Assembly (NCBI GenBank): GCA_029961685.1
Contig: JARWKL010000004.1
Location: 36,568,986-36,632,985 of the forward strand
DNA from: Aristolochia californica
Taxonomy: Eukaryota > Streptophyta > Magnoliopsida > Piperales > Aristolochiaceae
Length of the DNA: 64,000 nt
Direction: 5' to 3'
In this document: piece after piece, positions 51,941 to 63,110 of the stretch
Layout: each line of letters begins with the position of its first letter
How positions within the stretch are numbered: position 1 is the stretch's first letter
Notes under the pieces: generated by a model
What the model was told of the DNA's origin: nothing
Database searches by the model: none
What the model saw: only the letters and a program-made list of their open reading frames with translations
Made by a program: the position numbers and the translations under genes

Positions 51941-53437
51941 GGGGGGGTTAGTAAAAAAATGGAAATTTGAAGTTTATCTTCATCTCTTGATTCAAATTCA
52001 TTTCATTCATCAACAAGAACTCCATCTTCGAACTTCGTGTTAGTGTGGACGACTTCGTGTGCACTGGAAAATAGTTTCCTGTGTAAGTGCCCCAACATGA
52101 GAAAAATATAAAAAAAAGAAAATCCCAAAACCCTAATAGTAGACTTAATTAAAACATAATCCTTAACTGTACCTCGTCAGTGATGGGGCCCAGGTTTCAT
52201 TGGCTAATGGATGCCAGTGTAGGCGACCCAGCCTTGTTTGAATTGAACTAAACACCCCAAACCCAAAACTCTAAACCCTAAACAAATCACCCTAAACCCT
52301 AAACCCTTAATGCTAAAAAACTCTAAACCGTAAACCCCATCACCCCAAAACTGAGAACCCTATATTTTTAAACCCTAAACCCTAAACCCTAAAAGTACCC
52401 TAAACCCTAAATCCAAACCCTATAAACCCTAAACCTTAAACCCTAAAACTGAGAACCCTAAACCCTTAAATACCAAGCATTAAACCCTAAATTCACTAAA
52501 CCCTAAACCCTTAAATACCAAGCACTAAACCCTAAATTCACTATACCCTAACCCTAATCCAAAAATTAAACCCTATAAAGACGAAATGGAACAATAAATA
52601 CCATAAACCCTAACCCTAAATCCCCAAATTATGCACATAAATTAAAATTAAATCAAATACATCTCTAAATTAATCGGGAAAAATTAGGGTTTAGGCTTAC
52701 CTTATGAAATATGGGAAAAATCGAAGCCGAAGGGTGAAATCGAAGCCAAATGGGGAATCAACGCCGAATCGAAGTAGAATAGAAGAAATCGACACCGAAA
52801 TGTCAAAAACGAAGAAAATAAAAATCAAAATGGGGAAAATCGAACAAAATAGGGTGGTATTTTTGGGGAAAAGAGAGTAGCGACAGGGAGAAGGGAGTGG
52901 GTGACCGAGTGGGAGAAGAGAGGGAGAAGAGAGGTAGGCCGAGAGGGATAGGAGTGTGGGAGAAGCTAGCGGGAGGCCGAAAGGGAGAGCGAGTGCGAGG
53001 GAGAGAGAGAGAGAGGTCGAGAGGATGTTCACAATGAGAGGGAGAAGGGAAAGGGAGGCCGATAGAGAGAAGGGAGAAGTGAGAGGGAGAAGGGAGAAGC
53101 GAGAGGGAGCAGGGAGATTGGAGATGGCTGTAGAGAGAGTGATGAAAAATTTTGAGGAGGAAAAAATAACGAGCGACGGAGGAGACCTTGAGAGCAAGAG
53201 AGACCAAAAAAATAAATAAAGACACGACGAGGGTTCGAATTGCAGCACCAAAGTTATCTGGATAATTTGGAATATGCTGTGGAAACTAGATTCCCAAAAT
53301 TAAACCGAGGAGATGATTTTTGGATTCATCTTAGTCATCTACATGACTTGCACTTTGGTGCTCCACGAACGACATCAAGAGATGATTGAGTAATGCGGCT
53401 GAAGTTCATCTCCTGTGTCAAGTTGACTAACCCCCCC
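51941..53437. mobile_element. PIF/Harbinger-like element, copy B, TIR GGGGGGGTTAGT, TSD TAA
   Basis: 1497 bp. Left end GGGGGGGTTAGTAAAA; right end, read inward, GGGGGGGTTAGTCAAC, a 12-bp perfect inverted repeat. TAA flanks both sides (51938-51940, 53438-53440), and removing the element and one TAA restores the gag frame ...NFSLSVDTRG.... A 3-bp TAA duplication with G-rich TIRs fits PIF/Harbinger or Tourist-like elements. Inside are degenerate CCCTAAA repeats (52250-52625), a GA-rich tract (52860-53200) and no transposase. Confidence 0.8.
52250..52625 (+). repeat. Interstitial CCCTAAA telomere-like repeats, copy B
   Basis: Homologue of 34690-35050, with local runs such as AAACCCTAAACCCTAAACCC near 52375. 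Confidence 0.85.
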
Positions 53438-53850
53438 TAAGTGTCGATACTAGGGGCAGGAACTTTGAGAGGAATACCAACAAGGGCACTGGTAGAGGGA
53501 AGTCAAGGAATGGTAGAAGCAAGTCCAAATTCAGAAGGAATGTTGAGTGCTGGAATTGTGGCAAGTCTGGTCACATAAAGATGAATTGCAGAGCATCGAA
53601 GAAGGATGAAAAGAAAAATGATGCTACAAATGCAGTGACTGAAGAAGTACAAGATGTTTTACTCTCGTTAGTAGATAGGCCTATCGACTCTTGGGTGTTA
53701 TATTCAGGAATTTCTTTTCATACTGCGACCGTGAGACCATGGAGAATTATGTTGTTGGAGATCATGAGAAGGTGTATCTTGCTGATGTAGAACCTTTGGA
53801 TATTGTTGGTAGTGGTAATGTCAGTTTGTGGATGTCAAGTGGGTCAGTGT
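53438..53850 (+). pseudogene. LTR7 gag C-terminus and protease, copy B
   Basis: Zinc knuckle CWNCGKSGHIKMNC is intact. Protease reads DSWVLYSGISFHT: Asp of the active site is Tyr, and a frameshift near 53725 follows. Confidence 0.85.
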
Positions 53851-55130
53851 GGAAAATTCACAAGGTAAGACATGTACCAAAATTGATGCGTAATATAATC
53901 TCAGTGGGGCATAATGTAACTTTTAATGGTGCTTCTTGGAAAGTCACAAAAGGAGTCATGGTTGTTGAACGAGGAGTTAAAATTGGAATTATGTACATCA
54001 CTTCCAGTTGCAGAGATACGATTGCAATTGCTGATGCTGTTATTGATTCTCATTTGTGGCATTATAGGCTCGATCACATGAGTGAGAAGGGAATGAAAGT
54101 GCTTTAGTCCAAAGGGAAGCTACTGGGGGTGTAAAACTGTAAACAATAGTTTGTGTGAAGGATGTAATTTTGGCAAGCAGAAAAGGGTTAGATTTTCTAA
54201 GGCTGGAATGGAGCAAAAGACAAAAAAATTGGAGTTGGTTCACACTGATGTGTGGGGGCCTTCAACATTTAGCTCCCTTGGTGGTTCAAATTACTATATG
54301 ACATTTATTGATGATGTAAACAGAAAGGTATGGGTTTATTTCCAGAAAAATAAATTTGATGTCTTTGATACCTTCAAGAGATGGAGAGCAATGGTTGAGA
54401 ATGAGAAAAATTTGAAGGTGAAGTGCTTGCAGTCAGATAATGGGGGAGAATACATAGATGAAGATTTCAAGAGGTAGTGTGCTGATAATGGAATTAAGAT
54501 AAAGAAGACCATTCTTGGAAAATCTCAACAGAATGGTGTGGTAGAGAGGATGAATACGACTTTGAACGAGCATGCTAGTAGCATAAGATTGCATGTGGGA
54601 TTGCCAAAGATGTTATGGTCTGAGGCTATTAGCACCGCTACCTATTTGATCAACAAAGGTCCTTAAACACCATATGATTGCAAAATACTAGAAGAAGTTT
54701 TGAGAGGCAAAGCAATAAACCTTTCGTCATTGAAAGTTTTTGGTTTTGTTTCTTCGATTCATATTGATTCTACTGTTAGAAGTAAACTTGATGCTAAATC
54801 TAAGATATGTTTCTATATTGGGTACGGTGGTATCTAGTTTGGTTATCGCTTTTGGGATGACCAAAGTCGTTAGGTTATCAAGAACAAGGATGTGATCTTC
54901 AATGAAGGTGCCATGTATAAAGACAAGTTGAGGACAAATTTTGAAAGCACTAGTGATGAAGCCAAAAAGTGTGGACTGATTCAGTTGAGAGATTCCAGTT
55001 GTTGAGATGGAGAATATTTCTCAGGAAGACCAAGAAAACATACCCCCAATAGTAAATTGGGACATTCTTGTGACTGAACTCAGGAGATCTTCTATAACTA
55101 GCAGACCACCATAGAGGTACTCCTCTGAAC
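53851..55130 (+). pseudogene. LTR7 pre-integrase and integrase, copy B
   Basis: IHKVRHVPKLMRNIISVGH, LWHYRLDHMSEKGMKVL, stop, ELVHTDVWGPSTFSSLGGS, MTFIDDVNRKVWVYFQK (first D present), LQSDNGGEYIDEDFKR (second D), then QQNGVVERMN (catalytic E). It is better preserved than copy A, but stops remain (for example at 54475 and 54664). Confidence 0.88.
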
Positions 55131-55680
55131 TGAATTATAATATGTTGACTGAAAAAGATGAACTAGAGAGTTATGAGGAACTCGTGCAAGCTGATGAATC
55201 AACCAAGTGGGAGTTGGCTATGCGGGATGAGATGGACTCACTTTTATCCAATCAAACAAGGCAGTTGATCGAGTTACCAAGTAGGAAGAAGGCCTTACGG
55301 AATAAATGGGTGTACCGAATAAAAGACGAACATGATGCCAGGAAATGGTACAAGGCAGGACTGGTGGTTAAGGGCTTTCAACAAAAAGAAGGCATTGACT
55401 ACACTGAGATGTTCTGTCCAATAGTGATATTGACTACTATTAGAATAGTGCTTGGACTAGCGGCAAATGAAGACTTTCACTTGGAGTAGTTGGATGTAAC
55501 GACAACCTTTCTTCATGTTAATTTTGGGGAAGAAATTTACATGATACAGCCACAGGGTTTCAAAGCACAAGGAAAGGTGAAAATGGTGTGCAAACTTCAA
55601 AAGAGCTTGTATAGTTTTGAACAGGCTCCAAGACAGTGGTATAAAAAGTTTGACACCTTTATGAGTTGTAAAGGTTTATT
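55131..55680 (+). pseudogene. LTR7 reverse transcriptase, first part, copy B
   Basis: 55142-55489 is open: WELAMRDEMDSLLSNQTRQL, NKWVYRIKDEHDARKWYK, KGFQQKEGIDYTEMF. After one TAG follow LDVTTTFLHVNFGEEIYMI and SLYSFEQAPRQWYKKFDTF. It ends at the reversed solo LTR. Confidence 0.88.
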
Positions 55681-56007
55681 TGTTAGGAATTAAATGTCCT
55701 AATTCCAAACTAACAAGAGCAATAATAATAATCTGGAAGAAAGTTAAAACAAACATGAAAACAAACAACAAGATTTATACAAGTTCGCCTCAAGGTTAGA
55801 CTACGTCCTGTCTTTTGCCGCTCTAGTAATCCACTATTAAGATTGAAATAGTTTACAAGATAAATCGCACACTTACAAGTGTTTCTTTCTAACCTCTTAG
55901 GCTACTACTTGAGATGCTCCTCGGATTAAAATGATCAAACCCTAATAGCAGTGCCCCTCAATTATGAAGAGAAAATTAGGGCGTTAATTATGCTCCATAA
56001 TTTAACA
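55681..56007 (-). mobile_element. Reversed solo LTR (LTR7 family) inside LTR7 RT, copy B
   Basis: 327 bp; on the minus strand TGTTAAATTATGGAGC to AATTCCTAACA. Same position as in copy A, so it predates the duplication. No clear TSD. Confidence 0.78.
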
Positions 56008-57033
56008 TTCTCGAGGTGCCAGGCGGATTATTGCTATTATGTGAAGAACTTTGATGACTCCTACATCATACTACTACTATATGTTGATGGCAAGTTGATA
56101 GTAGGTGCTTGGAAAGAGGAAATAGGTAAGTTGAAAAACAAGTTGTCCAAGAAATTTGCAATGAAGGATTTAGGTGCTACAAAACAAATCCTTGGGATGA
56201 GGATTATTAGAGATAATGATGTCTTTAAAATGTCACAAGAAGAATATGTGAAGAAGTAGCTGAGCAGGTTCAAGATGAATGATGAAAAACTAGTGAGTAC
56301 TCCTTTAGCTAGTCACTTTAGGCTATCTAAGGAGCAGTCACCTTCTACATAGCAGGAGTGAGCCTACATGGCCAATGTGCCTTATGCTTCTTCTATTGGC
56401 AGTCTCATGGATGCTATGGTATGCACTAGACCAGAAAAAGTTCATGCAATGGGAGTTGTGAGCAAATATATGAGTAATCTAGGTAAACAACATTGGGAAG
56501 TAGTGTAGTGGATTCTTAGGTATTTGAGAGGCACTACAGACTCAACTTTATATCTCAGAAAGTCAGACTTGGGATTATAGGGTTATGTAGATGCTGAAAT
56601 GGGTGGAGACATTGATGGAAGGAAGAGTATCACTGGATATGTATACACATTGGGTGGTACAACAGTTAGCTGGGTGTCTAAGTTGCAGAAGATATTTTAT
56701 CTGTCCACTACAAAGGCAGAATATGTCGCCGTGACTGAAGCTAGCAAAGAGATGGTGTGGCTACAGTCTTTCTGGGAAGAATTGGGTCTCAAGCATGAGA
56801 AGAATGTGTTATATTGTGACAGTCAAAGTGCTATTCATTTTTCAAAGAATCCTATTTATTATGCCAGAACAAAGCACATACATCACTTCATCAGATCGGC
56901 TTTGGAGGAAGGAGTCTTAGAACTTGAGAAGATTAAAGCAAGTCACAATGTGGCTGATATGTTGACAAAGACAGTGACGATCGAGAAACTGAAGTTGTGT
57001 GCAACTTCAATTGGACTTCTCTTTGAGGATTAA
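56008..57033 (+). pseudogene. LTR7 RT second part and RNase H, copy B
   Basis: SRCQADYCYYVKNF, LLLYVDGKLIVG (YVDD changed to YVDG, as in copy A), KFAMKDLGATKQILGMRI; RNase H 56599-57033 is open with GRKSITGYVYTLGG, LSTTKAEYVAVTEAS, LYCDSQSAIHFSKNP and NVADMLTKTV. Confidence 0.9.
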
Positions 57034-57091
57034 GAAGTTTTTGCCACTACAGAGGAGATATTGGTGATGGATTAGTCTCCAAGTGGGAGAT

Positions 57092-57497
57092 TATTAAGTT
57101 GTGGAGCCTAATCAACGCCCTACGTTGAGTTAGTATGTGGATATATTAACTGATATTTTATTAAGGGCACTTTAGATATTTTAATCTTGTATCGTGGTTG
57201 CCTTAGTTTCCTCTTTATATTTGGGGTGCCACTATTAGGGTTTTATCATTTGAGGAGCATTAGTTGCGGCTGAGAGAGGTTAGAGAAAAACAACACCTAT
57301 AAGTGTGTGCAATCTCTCTTGTAAACTATTTCAATCTTCATAGTGGATTACTGCAACGGTGGAAGACAGGAACCAGTCTCAACTTGAGGCGAACTCGTAT
57401 AAATCTTCTTGTGCTTTTTATGCTTGTTTTTGTCATTCTTTTGCGTTTATTTTTATTGCTCTTGTTAGTTTGGAATTAGAGCATTTAATTCCTAGCA
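57092..57497 (+). repeat. 3' LTR of LTR7, copy B
   Basis: 406 bp, TATTAAGTTGTGGAGCC to ATTCCTAGCA. Confidence 0.87.
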
Positions 57498-58107
57498 CTC
57501 TGTTACACCATCACTTTCGCTCACATATATTATTTTTGTTCTTATATTTCCCTTGAATATTTTATCTATTAGTCAACTTACACAACATTTCAATTGCTCC
57601 ATCACCTTCTCACCAACTTCCTATATGTTTCAAGATCTCACAATGAAGCAAGTGATTGGTAGAGGCCATGAATAAGGGACGCTCTACTACCTGGACGTGC
57701 CTCAAATAAATGCTATATCAACCAAGCACACTAAGACAAGTCTATGGCACAATTGATTGGGACATCCATCCAGACAATTTCTTCATCTCCCACCTTTAAG
57801 GATATGTCAAGTTTAAATTGTAAAGTGTGTCAACTAAGCAAGCACCAGAGGACCACATACTCTCCTTGGTCTAAACTTAAAAGTGTGTCTCCTTTTTCGT
57901 TGATTCACACAGATGTATGAGGACCCTTGAGCGTCTCAAACATTTCTTGAGTTAAGTACTTTATTACCTTTATTGATGATTTTACTCTTTAAAGAGCGAT
58001 CTGAAATACCATCAATTTTTATATCCTTTCATGGTATGGTGGTCACTCAATTCGGTCAGAAAATAAAATTACCTAGGTCTGATAATGCCAATGAATATAT
58101 TTCTAGT

Positions 58108-58454
58108 TGTTAAAAGGATAGTCCCACATACATTAGTGAGTATAAAGATATTGTATTTACTAGCTGGGAAAAAGGTTTCCTAAGTGGCTAGTCATTTTGG
58201 GATAAGGTCTTTGACCCAATTTAACATGGTATCAGAGCAAGTTTCTCATATGTGGGCATCCACCCAAAATTATCCACGTGCCACCATGAGAGGGCGTCTA
58301 CCCAAATTATCCACGTGCCTACACGTGAGGGGGAGTGTTAAAAGGATAGTCCCACATACATTAGTGAGTATAATGATCTTGTATTTATTAGCTGGAAAAA
58401 ATGTTTCCTAAGTGGCTAGTCATTTTGGGATAAGGCCTATGACCCAATTTAACA
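58108..58454 (+). mobile_element. TRIM-2, copy B
   Basis: LTRs of 119 bp at 58108-58226 and 58336-58454, PBS TGGTATCAGAGC at 58227-58238, flanks CTAGT and CCAGT. Orthologous to 40541-40887, with scattered substitutions. Confidence 0.95.
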
Positions 58455-58853
58455 CCAGTGATCTTGGCTATTTTTTTTTTCAAGAGAATGACATTATCCA
58501 TCAAACATCTTGTGTCTACACCCCTCAACAGAACGATGTAGCAGAATGAAAGAACCGTCATCTTCTTGAGGTAGTTCGTAACTTATTGTGTATCATGAAA
58601 GTATCATATTTTTATTGGCCACATGTCGTCCTCACAGCATGCTTTCTTATAAATAGGATACTCTCTTCCATTCTTGGTCATAAATCTCCACATTCCTTAT
58701 TTTTTTCCAAATGGCGATCCTTTTAGCTTCCCTTGAAAGTCTTCATGTGTATATTTTTTTTCATATTATCTCTCCACAGGGTAGTAAACTTGATCCAAAA
58801 TCTATCAAGCGTATCTTCTTAGGATACTCTCACTCGTAGAAGGGTTATGTTTG

Positions 58854-59167
58854 TGTTAAACACCTAGCCAATACTACCCAAAAGACCGGCCTTTAAGGAG
58901 CGGAAAACATAGGTACTTAACCCCAGGACCATAATAGTACCCCGCCCTTCCCCGAGCCGACGACCGCGGAGGCTACCACAACAGAGCAACCGGAGCCGGG
59001 TCAGTCCAGTCGCGTGACCACCCGCATCCGCCTTGGGGGTGCCGGGATTTGAAGTTAGGATGCAGCACTAGCTCTGATACCAAATGTTAAACACCTAGCC
59101 AATACTACCCAAAAGACCGGCCTTTAAGGAGCTGAAGACATAGGTACTTAACCCCAGGACCATAACA
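58854..59167 (-). mobile_element. TRIM-1: 314-bp miniature LTR element, TSD GTTTG
   Basis: Two 83-bp LTRs (58854-58936, 59085-59167). On the minus strand the 5' LTR runs TGTTATGGTCC to GTGTTTAACA; the PBS TGGTATCAGAGC follows after two bases (plus 59071-59082). The internal region is 148 bp and GC-rich, and the polypurine tract GGGGAAGGGCGGGG lies at plus 58940-58953. Flanks GTTTG (58849-58853, 59168-59172) are identical. It is absent from the matching site in copy A (near 41280), which shows the empty site. The LTRs differ at only a few positions, so it is young relative to the duplication. Confidence 0.95.
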
Positions 59168-59729
59168 GTTTGTTACAATCATACTCTCGAAAGATTACTT
59201 GAGTCTAGGGATATAACCTTTTTCGAAGACTCTTCATACTACAAAAATTCCCCTCTAGGTCTCTTCTTTGTACCAGCTTCTCCTCGATCTGTTGTGCCCT
59301 ATGCTACAGAAATTGTTCAACCTCCTGAAGCACTAGCTAACACCACACTTGCAGAGTTTGTAGATCCCATAGATGTAAGTCCATCTTCTCCTATTCATTT
59401 TGGACTATAATATGATAGTTGACCCATCGCCTTAAGGAAAGAATCTAGAGCTTGCTCTAAGCCCTCTACTTCTCATCCCATATCCAATTTTGTGTCTCAC
59501 CATCATTTATCTTCTTCATGTTGTCAATTTATTATGCCTATCTTCTCCATCTCTGTCCCACAGTCCAATCAGGAGGCTCTAAGATATCTAGGGTGGAAGG
59601 TGGCAACGGAAGAAGAAATGCAGACACTCTATGAGAATAACACATAGGCACTAGTTCCTCTTCCATTATGCTCAGTTGTAAGTGGGTCTTTATGGTAAAC
59701 ACAATCTGGGTGGGTCATTTGGTCGCCTT

Positions 59730-59960
59730 AAGGCCTACCTCGTAGCCAAAGGCTATACTTAGTGCTATGAGATCGATTATGAGGAAATGTTATCTCTTGT
59801 GGCTAACTTGATCTCAGTACTTATCCCAGATGGGTCAGTTGCTTGCTTTAAGGCATGCCTCGTAGCCAAAGGCTATACACAGTGCTATGGGACCAATTAT
59901 GAGGAAACATTCTCATGTGGCCAAATTGATCTCAATACGTATCTTATGACCCCTTGCTAC
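59730..59960 (+). repeat. Local tandem duplication within LTR6 RT, copy B
   Basis: The AGCCAAAGGCTATAC block is repeated (about 59741 and 59864), homologous to 41848-42045. Confidence 0.8.
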
Positions 59961-60365
59961 TAATTCTTCCTAGCCTATCTATCAACTTGATGTGAAAAAT
60001 GTTTTCTTCAATGAGGATATAAAGGAATAAATTTATATGCAACAACCACCTGGATTTTTTGGTTGAGGGGGAGTTAGTATGTTAATTGAAAGATCCCTCA
60101 ATAGTCTAAAAAAATCTCCTCGTGCATGGTTTGATGAATTTAGCCAAGCACTAATACGGGCCAGATTTCACAGTTGTTCCGTAAATCATTTTGTGTTTCT
60201 TAAAGACACACTTATAGGGAAAGGCCGTCTATGTTGATGATATTGTCTTAACCGGCAGTGATCTTGAGGGCATTCAGAAAACCAAGGAAAATATATGTGA
60301 AGAGTTCAAGACAAAAGATCTTGGACTACTTAAATACTTTCTAGGTATTCAAGTACAATAGTCCA

Positions 60366-60730
60366 TGTAGAATTTAGGATCTCATGAAAGAAACTTTAGA
60401 TCAACGAGGAAGAAGAAGAAGAAGGATGTGGAAGGAGAGAGTTTGGATTAAGGGAGAAGAGGTTTGCGTCAAAGTGAAAGTGAGGGCTGGACAAATTTGT
60501 GGAAAGAGAGGAGAGTGCTTTAATGCTCTACCTCTTAGCCAATTTATTTATTTATAGTCTTTACAATGCCCTTAGGGCTACAACTTGATGAAATAAAAGA
60601 CATAAAAAGAACACATATTTACACCTCTATGCCATCTTTAAGTGAAGTATCATATTTCACACATATACAACTCCTTTGACGTATGAGTGTTCTTGACTTG
60701 ATCTTGTGGGCTTGAGCCCATCTTCCAACA
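60366..60730 (-). repeat. 3' LTR of M3
   Basis: 365 bp; minus strand TGTTGGAAGATGGGC to CCTAAATTCTACA. Shorter than the M2 LTR by small deletions. Confidence 0.88.
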
Positions 60731-60733
60731 CCC

Positions 60734-61204
60734 TGCTATGGACTCAATAGCATCACGTATTACCAGCAGGCATAGGAATTAATTAATATGTTTTTCAATT
60801 TTCATGTAATTGATTTGGTTTGATTTTGGTTTGGTTTGGTTTACAATTTATTTGGCTTGAACCAGTGACCCAAGGGTCTGAAGTGTATTTGGTGTCCTCA
60901 ACACTATTCAAGGGGACGACTAGGTTAATGAAAGACAGCGATTGAATTAGTAAATTAGCCTAGAGTAATTTAGATAACAGGTCGAGAGCTCCTTCAAGCT
61001 CTCCCCCTTTTTCCCCAAATTCCCTTTCCGAATTTCTTCTTACATCACTCCATCAATTTGTCCCTACGTCAAGCAAAACAATTGAAGGAAGAGAAGAGAG
61101 GAGGGTGACAAGATCCATGGCTCGTGAGGATCCTAACAACGTAGTATCCATTGCTCGTGAGGATCCTAACAACGTGGTATCCATGGCTCGTGAGGATCCT
61201 AACA
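60734..61204. mobile_element. Solo LTR with 33-bp tandem repeats, TSD CAC(C/T)C
   Basis: 471 bp inserted between the M3 3' LTR start and its polypurine tract. Ends TGCTATGG and CCTAACA are imperfect inverted repeats. Flanks CACCC (60729-60733) and CACTC (61205-61209). Close to its right end are three copies of a unit near 33 bp containing GCTCGTGAGGATCCTAACA. Copy A has no insertion here. Family and orientation are unknown. Confidence 0.78.
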
Positions 61205-61213
61205 CACTCCCCC

Positions 61214-62100
61214 TCAAGCTGGAGGAGAAAAGACATCATTAATACCCAGCTTGCCATATATAAACGATAGGATTTTAGATGTAATGGGTTTAGTGAAAAT
61301 ATCAGCTACTTGCTCTTGAGATGACACATGTTTGAGAGAGATTATTCCTGCTTGAAACTTCTCCCGTATAAAATGACAATCCACCTCAATATGTTTAGTT
61401 CTTTCATGAAAAACTGGATTTGAAGTAATATGAATGGCTGCTTGATTATCACAATGTAAACCCATGGACACTTTTTTATAAAAACCTAATTCGGTAAGAA
61501 GGGTCCTAACCCATAAAAGTTCACTAATGGTATGGGTCATAGCTCTGTATTCTGCTTTGGCGCTAGATCTTGCAACCATATTTTTCTTCTTACTTTTCCA
61601 TGTAACCAAGTTTCCTCCAACCAGAGTACAATATCCTGATGTAGAATTTCTATCATCAGGTGATCCAGCCCAATCTGCGTTTGAGAAGCCTTCTATGTTG
61701 AAGTACCCATTTTTTTTATACATTAATCCTCTTCCTGGAGCTCCTTTTAGGTATCGTAATATTCTCTCTAAAGCCTGCCAGTGGGTAATTTTTGGTTTGT
61801 GCATGAATTGACTCACCATACTTACAACATATGATATATTTGGCCTAGTTACCGTGAGATAAACCAGTTTTCCCATGAGTCTTTGATATTTACCAATATC
61901 AATATCTTCTTCATTCGTGGCACATAATTTTACATTTGTATCCATAGGTGTGTCGACTGGTCTACAACCCTTCATTCTTGTTTCTTCAAGGAGATCCAAG
62001 ACATATTTTCTTTGAGACAATATTATACCATGTTTGGATAGAAGAACTTCTATACCCAAAAAATATTTAAGCATACCAAGATCTTTAGTCTTGAATTCCT
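61214..62100 (-). pseudogene. M3 RT thumb and RNase H, 286 codons open
   Basis: Minus strand 62074-61214 is open to the natural stop: LKYFLGIEVLLSKHGIILSQ, PVDTPMDTNVKL, VYLTVTRPNISYVVSMVSQF, RNase H with FSNADWAGSPDDRNSTSGY, ARSSAKAEYRAMTH, LHCDNQAAIHITSNPVFHER and DCHFIREKFQAG, ending KLGINDVFSPPA. The first catalytic Asp is Asn (SNADW instead of SDADW). A TAG just upstream (62099) cuts it from RT. Confidence 0.9.
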
Positions 62101-63110
62101 AATATATCATCTTCTTCACCTCTTGTATGCTTAGAGCATCATCATCGGTTAAGATAATATCATCCACATATACGATCAATAATATTTTCCCTTTGACAAT
62201 ATCTTTATAATATATGAAATGATCAACCGAGCACCGATGAAAACCAAATCATAGAAGTGTTTGACTAAATTTATCAAACCAATCCCGAGGGGACCGCTTA
62301 AGCCCATATAAATATTTTTTTAACCGGCATACTGACTCCCCCTCAACCACATAAACAGGTGGTTAAACCATATAAATTTCCTCACTTATGTCACCATTTA
62401 AAAAAGTATTTTTAACATCCAATTGATAGACGGGCCATGATGAGTTAGTAGCAATAGATAAGATGATGCGTACCAAATTCAATTTTTCAACAGGAGAGAA
62501 GGGCTCCTCATAATCTATTCCATAACACTGCGTGTAGCCCTAAGAAATGAGTCGAGCTTTAAGACGAGTAACCGATCTATCCGGATTATGCTTTACCAAA
62601 AAACCCATCTACAACCAACCGGTCTTTTACCTTTTGGGAGTGATGTTAAGGACTAGGTTTGATTTTCATATAGGGCGTGCATTTCTTCATCTTTAGCCTC
62701 CTTCCATCCTGGTGCCTCACAGCCTCCTGATATGACTATGGACTGGAAGTAGAAGAAAGAGACGCAAGGAACTGAAAACACTTGGAAGACAAGCGATGGT
62801 GAGACATAAAATTTGAGATAGGATGCGAAGTAGTACAAGAACGACATTCCTTTCTTAAAGCAATAGGTTGAGTATCAAATTCAGGCCCATACATAGGAGG
62901 AGAAGGACTTACCTCTGGTGGATCCGACAACTCCACAGGTGATGCTATGGCCAGTGCATCAGGGGTTGGGTTAACTTCAAGATTGAAAGGCACAAGCGGA
63001 CAAGGAGTGGTAGAAAGACAATTCCATTTTGGAGGAGCATCATGGGAGGAGCAGTAGGAGGTGTCCTCAAAGAAAGTCACATCCCTAGAGATAAGCATCC
63101 TCCGAAGAGT
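62101..63110 (-). pseudogene. M3 reverse transcriptase and linker
   Basis: Minus strand: a Pro/Ser-rich linker with RDVTFFEDTSYCSS (63098-62736), GWKEAKDEEMHALYENQT, LARLIS-type palm sequence, YQLDVKNTFLNGDISEEIYM, and an IVYVDDIILTDDD catalytic block near 62160. Stops and frameshifts at about 62370 and 62545. Confidence 0.87.

Larger units (their letters stand above)
50895..57497 (+). mobile_element. Copia element LTR7 (Tnt1/Tork-like), copy B, TSD CTCTA/CTCTG
   Basis: 5' LTR 50895-51301 and 3' LTR 57092-57497. PBS TGGTATCAAAGC at 51304-51315. Flanks CTCTA (50890-50894) and CTCTG (57498-57502) match at 4 of 5. Starts read T(C/A)TTAAGTTGTGG against TGTTAAATTATGG in the reversed solo copy, which suggests an ancestral TGTTAAG start. 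Contents are as in copy A. Confidence 0.88.
48043..60365 (+). mobile_element. Copia element LTR6, copy B, with nested insertions
   Basis: 5' LTR 48043-48493, a perfect PBS TGGTATCAGAGC at 48494-48505, gag to 50894, LTR7 inserted at 50895-57497, then integrase and RT to 60365, where M3 begins. Same architecture as 30692-42469. Confidence 0.87.
57498..60365 (+). pseudogene. LTR6 integrase and RT, copy B
   Basis: Homologue of 39941-42469. The integrase is interrupted by TRIM-2 (58108-58454) and TRIM-1 (58854-59167). RT includes SPRAWFDEFSQALIRARF and YVDDIVLTGSDLEG (about 60230-60270). It is truncated at 60365 by M3. Many stops and frameshifts. Confidence 0.85.

Noticed and set aside
59071..59082. 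tRNA-Met gene at the GCTCTGATACCA sites
   Set aside because: Only the 12-nt complement of the tRNA 3' end occurs, always next to an LTR, so these are primer-binding sites. The same applies to 27091, 47714 and the plus-strand sites.
58854..59167. Cassandra-type TRIM with a 5S rRNA promoter
   Set aside because: The 83-bp LTR shows no 5S-like block, and Cassandra LTRs are much longer as I recall.
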